NCBI GenBank assembly: GCA_042219525.1
Contig: JBDGPU010000030.1
Coordinates: 1 to 5,287 of the forward strand
Reading direction: 5' to 3'
DNA: 5,287 nucleotides
DNA from: JBDGPU01 sp042219525
GTDB taxonomy: Archaea; Halobacteriota; Halobacteria; Halobacteriales; Haloferacaceae
Under the pieces are notes generated by a model, which saw nothing but the letters and a program-made list of their open reading frames with translations, was not told where the DNA came from and did no database searches. Position 1 is the stretch's first letter, and each line of letters begins with the position of its first letter. The position numbers were made by a program, and so were the translations under genes. Of this stretch, positions 5,187 to 5,287 are shown piece after piece.

Positions 5187-5287
5187 AGTCCCGCCCGGGA
5201 GTGGTGGCTGGGCGTCGCTCGCGGCGGTCGCGGGGCCAGCGCCGTACGCCGGACAGCCGGCGCGCGGTGCAGTCGCGGTTGCGGTGC
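5169..5287 (-). CDS. Possible 3' end of an outside gene on the minus strand (partial)
   Basis: From the right edge a minus-strand frame with mostly G/C third positions runs 38 codons and ends ...PPLPGGTERGSR at a TGA formed inside the repeat (complement of 5169-5171). The peptide is rich in A, T, P and G with no recognisable domain. Another open frame exists on the plus strand here (GSGGWASLAAVAGP...) and I cannot exclude it. If the minus frame is real, the gene ends convergently with the flavoprotein gene and its stop lies in the repeat. The left edge has the same ERGSR-stop reading at 1-18. Confidence 0.25.
   Translation of the reverse strand, partial: TATATAPRAGCPAYGAGPATAASDAQPPLPGGTERGSR

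Overview
The window looks haloarchaeal. It is GC-rich with strongly G/C-biased third codon positions, encodes acidic D/E-rich proteins, has GGAGG-type ribosome binding sites inside operons, and has a TTTTAA promoter box spaced for leaderless translation. I cannot name the genus from sequence alone.

Layout, left to right. Positions 1-203 hold a structured dispersed repeat. Positions 264-2876 (minus strand) carry korB and korA, a two-subunit 2-oxoacid:ferredoxin oxidoreductase, transcribed leftward as korA then korB. Positions 2877-3527 are a roughly 650-bp AT-richer divergent intergenic region with the korA promoter, a 9-bp stem-loop and no convincing gene. Positions 3528-4188 (plus) hold two overlapping small genes: a 121-aa protein with two probable zinc sites, and a 100-aa winged-helix protein resembling haloarchaeal PhiH1-repressor-like regulators. 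Positions 4251-4895 (plus) hold a 214-aa FAD/NAD(P)-binding ferredoxin-reductase-like protein with its own leaderless promoter. Positions about 4918-5186 hold the second repeat copy, inverted relative to the first, and 5187-5287 is an unresolved edge.

The genes suggest an electron-transfer module. KorAB oxidises a 2-oxoacid (most likely 2-oxoglutarate) to the acyl-CoA and reduces ferredoxin. The FNR-like flavoprotein could pass electrons between ferredoxin and a nicotinamide cofactor. The zinc-site/winged-helix pair is divergent from korAB and could regulate it. The last two statements are inference from position and family.

The least conventional part is the repeat. The two copies bracket the module as inverted repeats (about 92% identical over a 125-126-bp core). 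Each lies just beyond the 3' end of the outward-reading gene, in the same polarity relative to that gene. The copies share nested palindromes, a U-rich outward-reading segment, and an 81-bp (27-codon) internal tandem unit with coding-like conservation. They could be bidirectional 3'-end/terminator elements, a non-autonomous mobile element, or remnants of a repeat-peptide gene.
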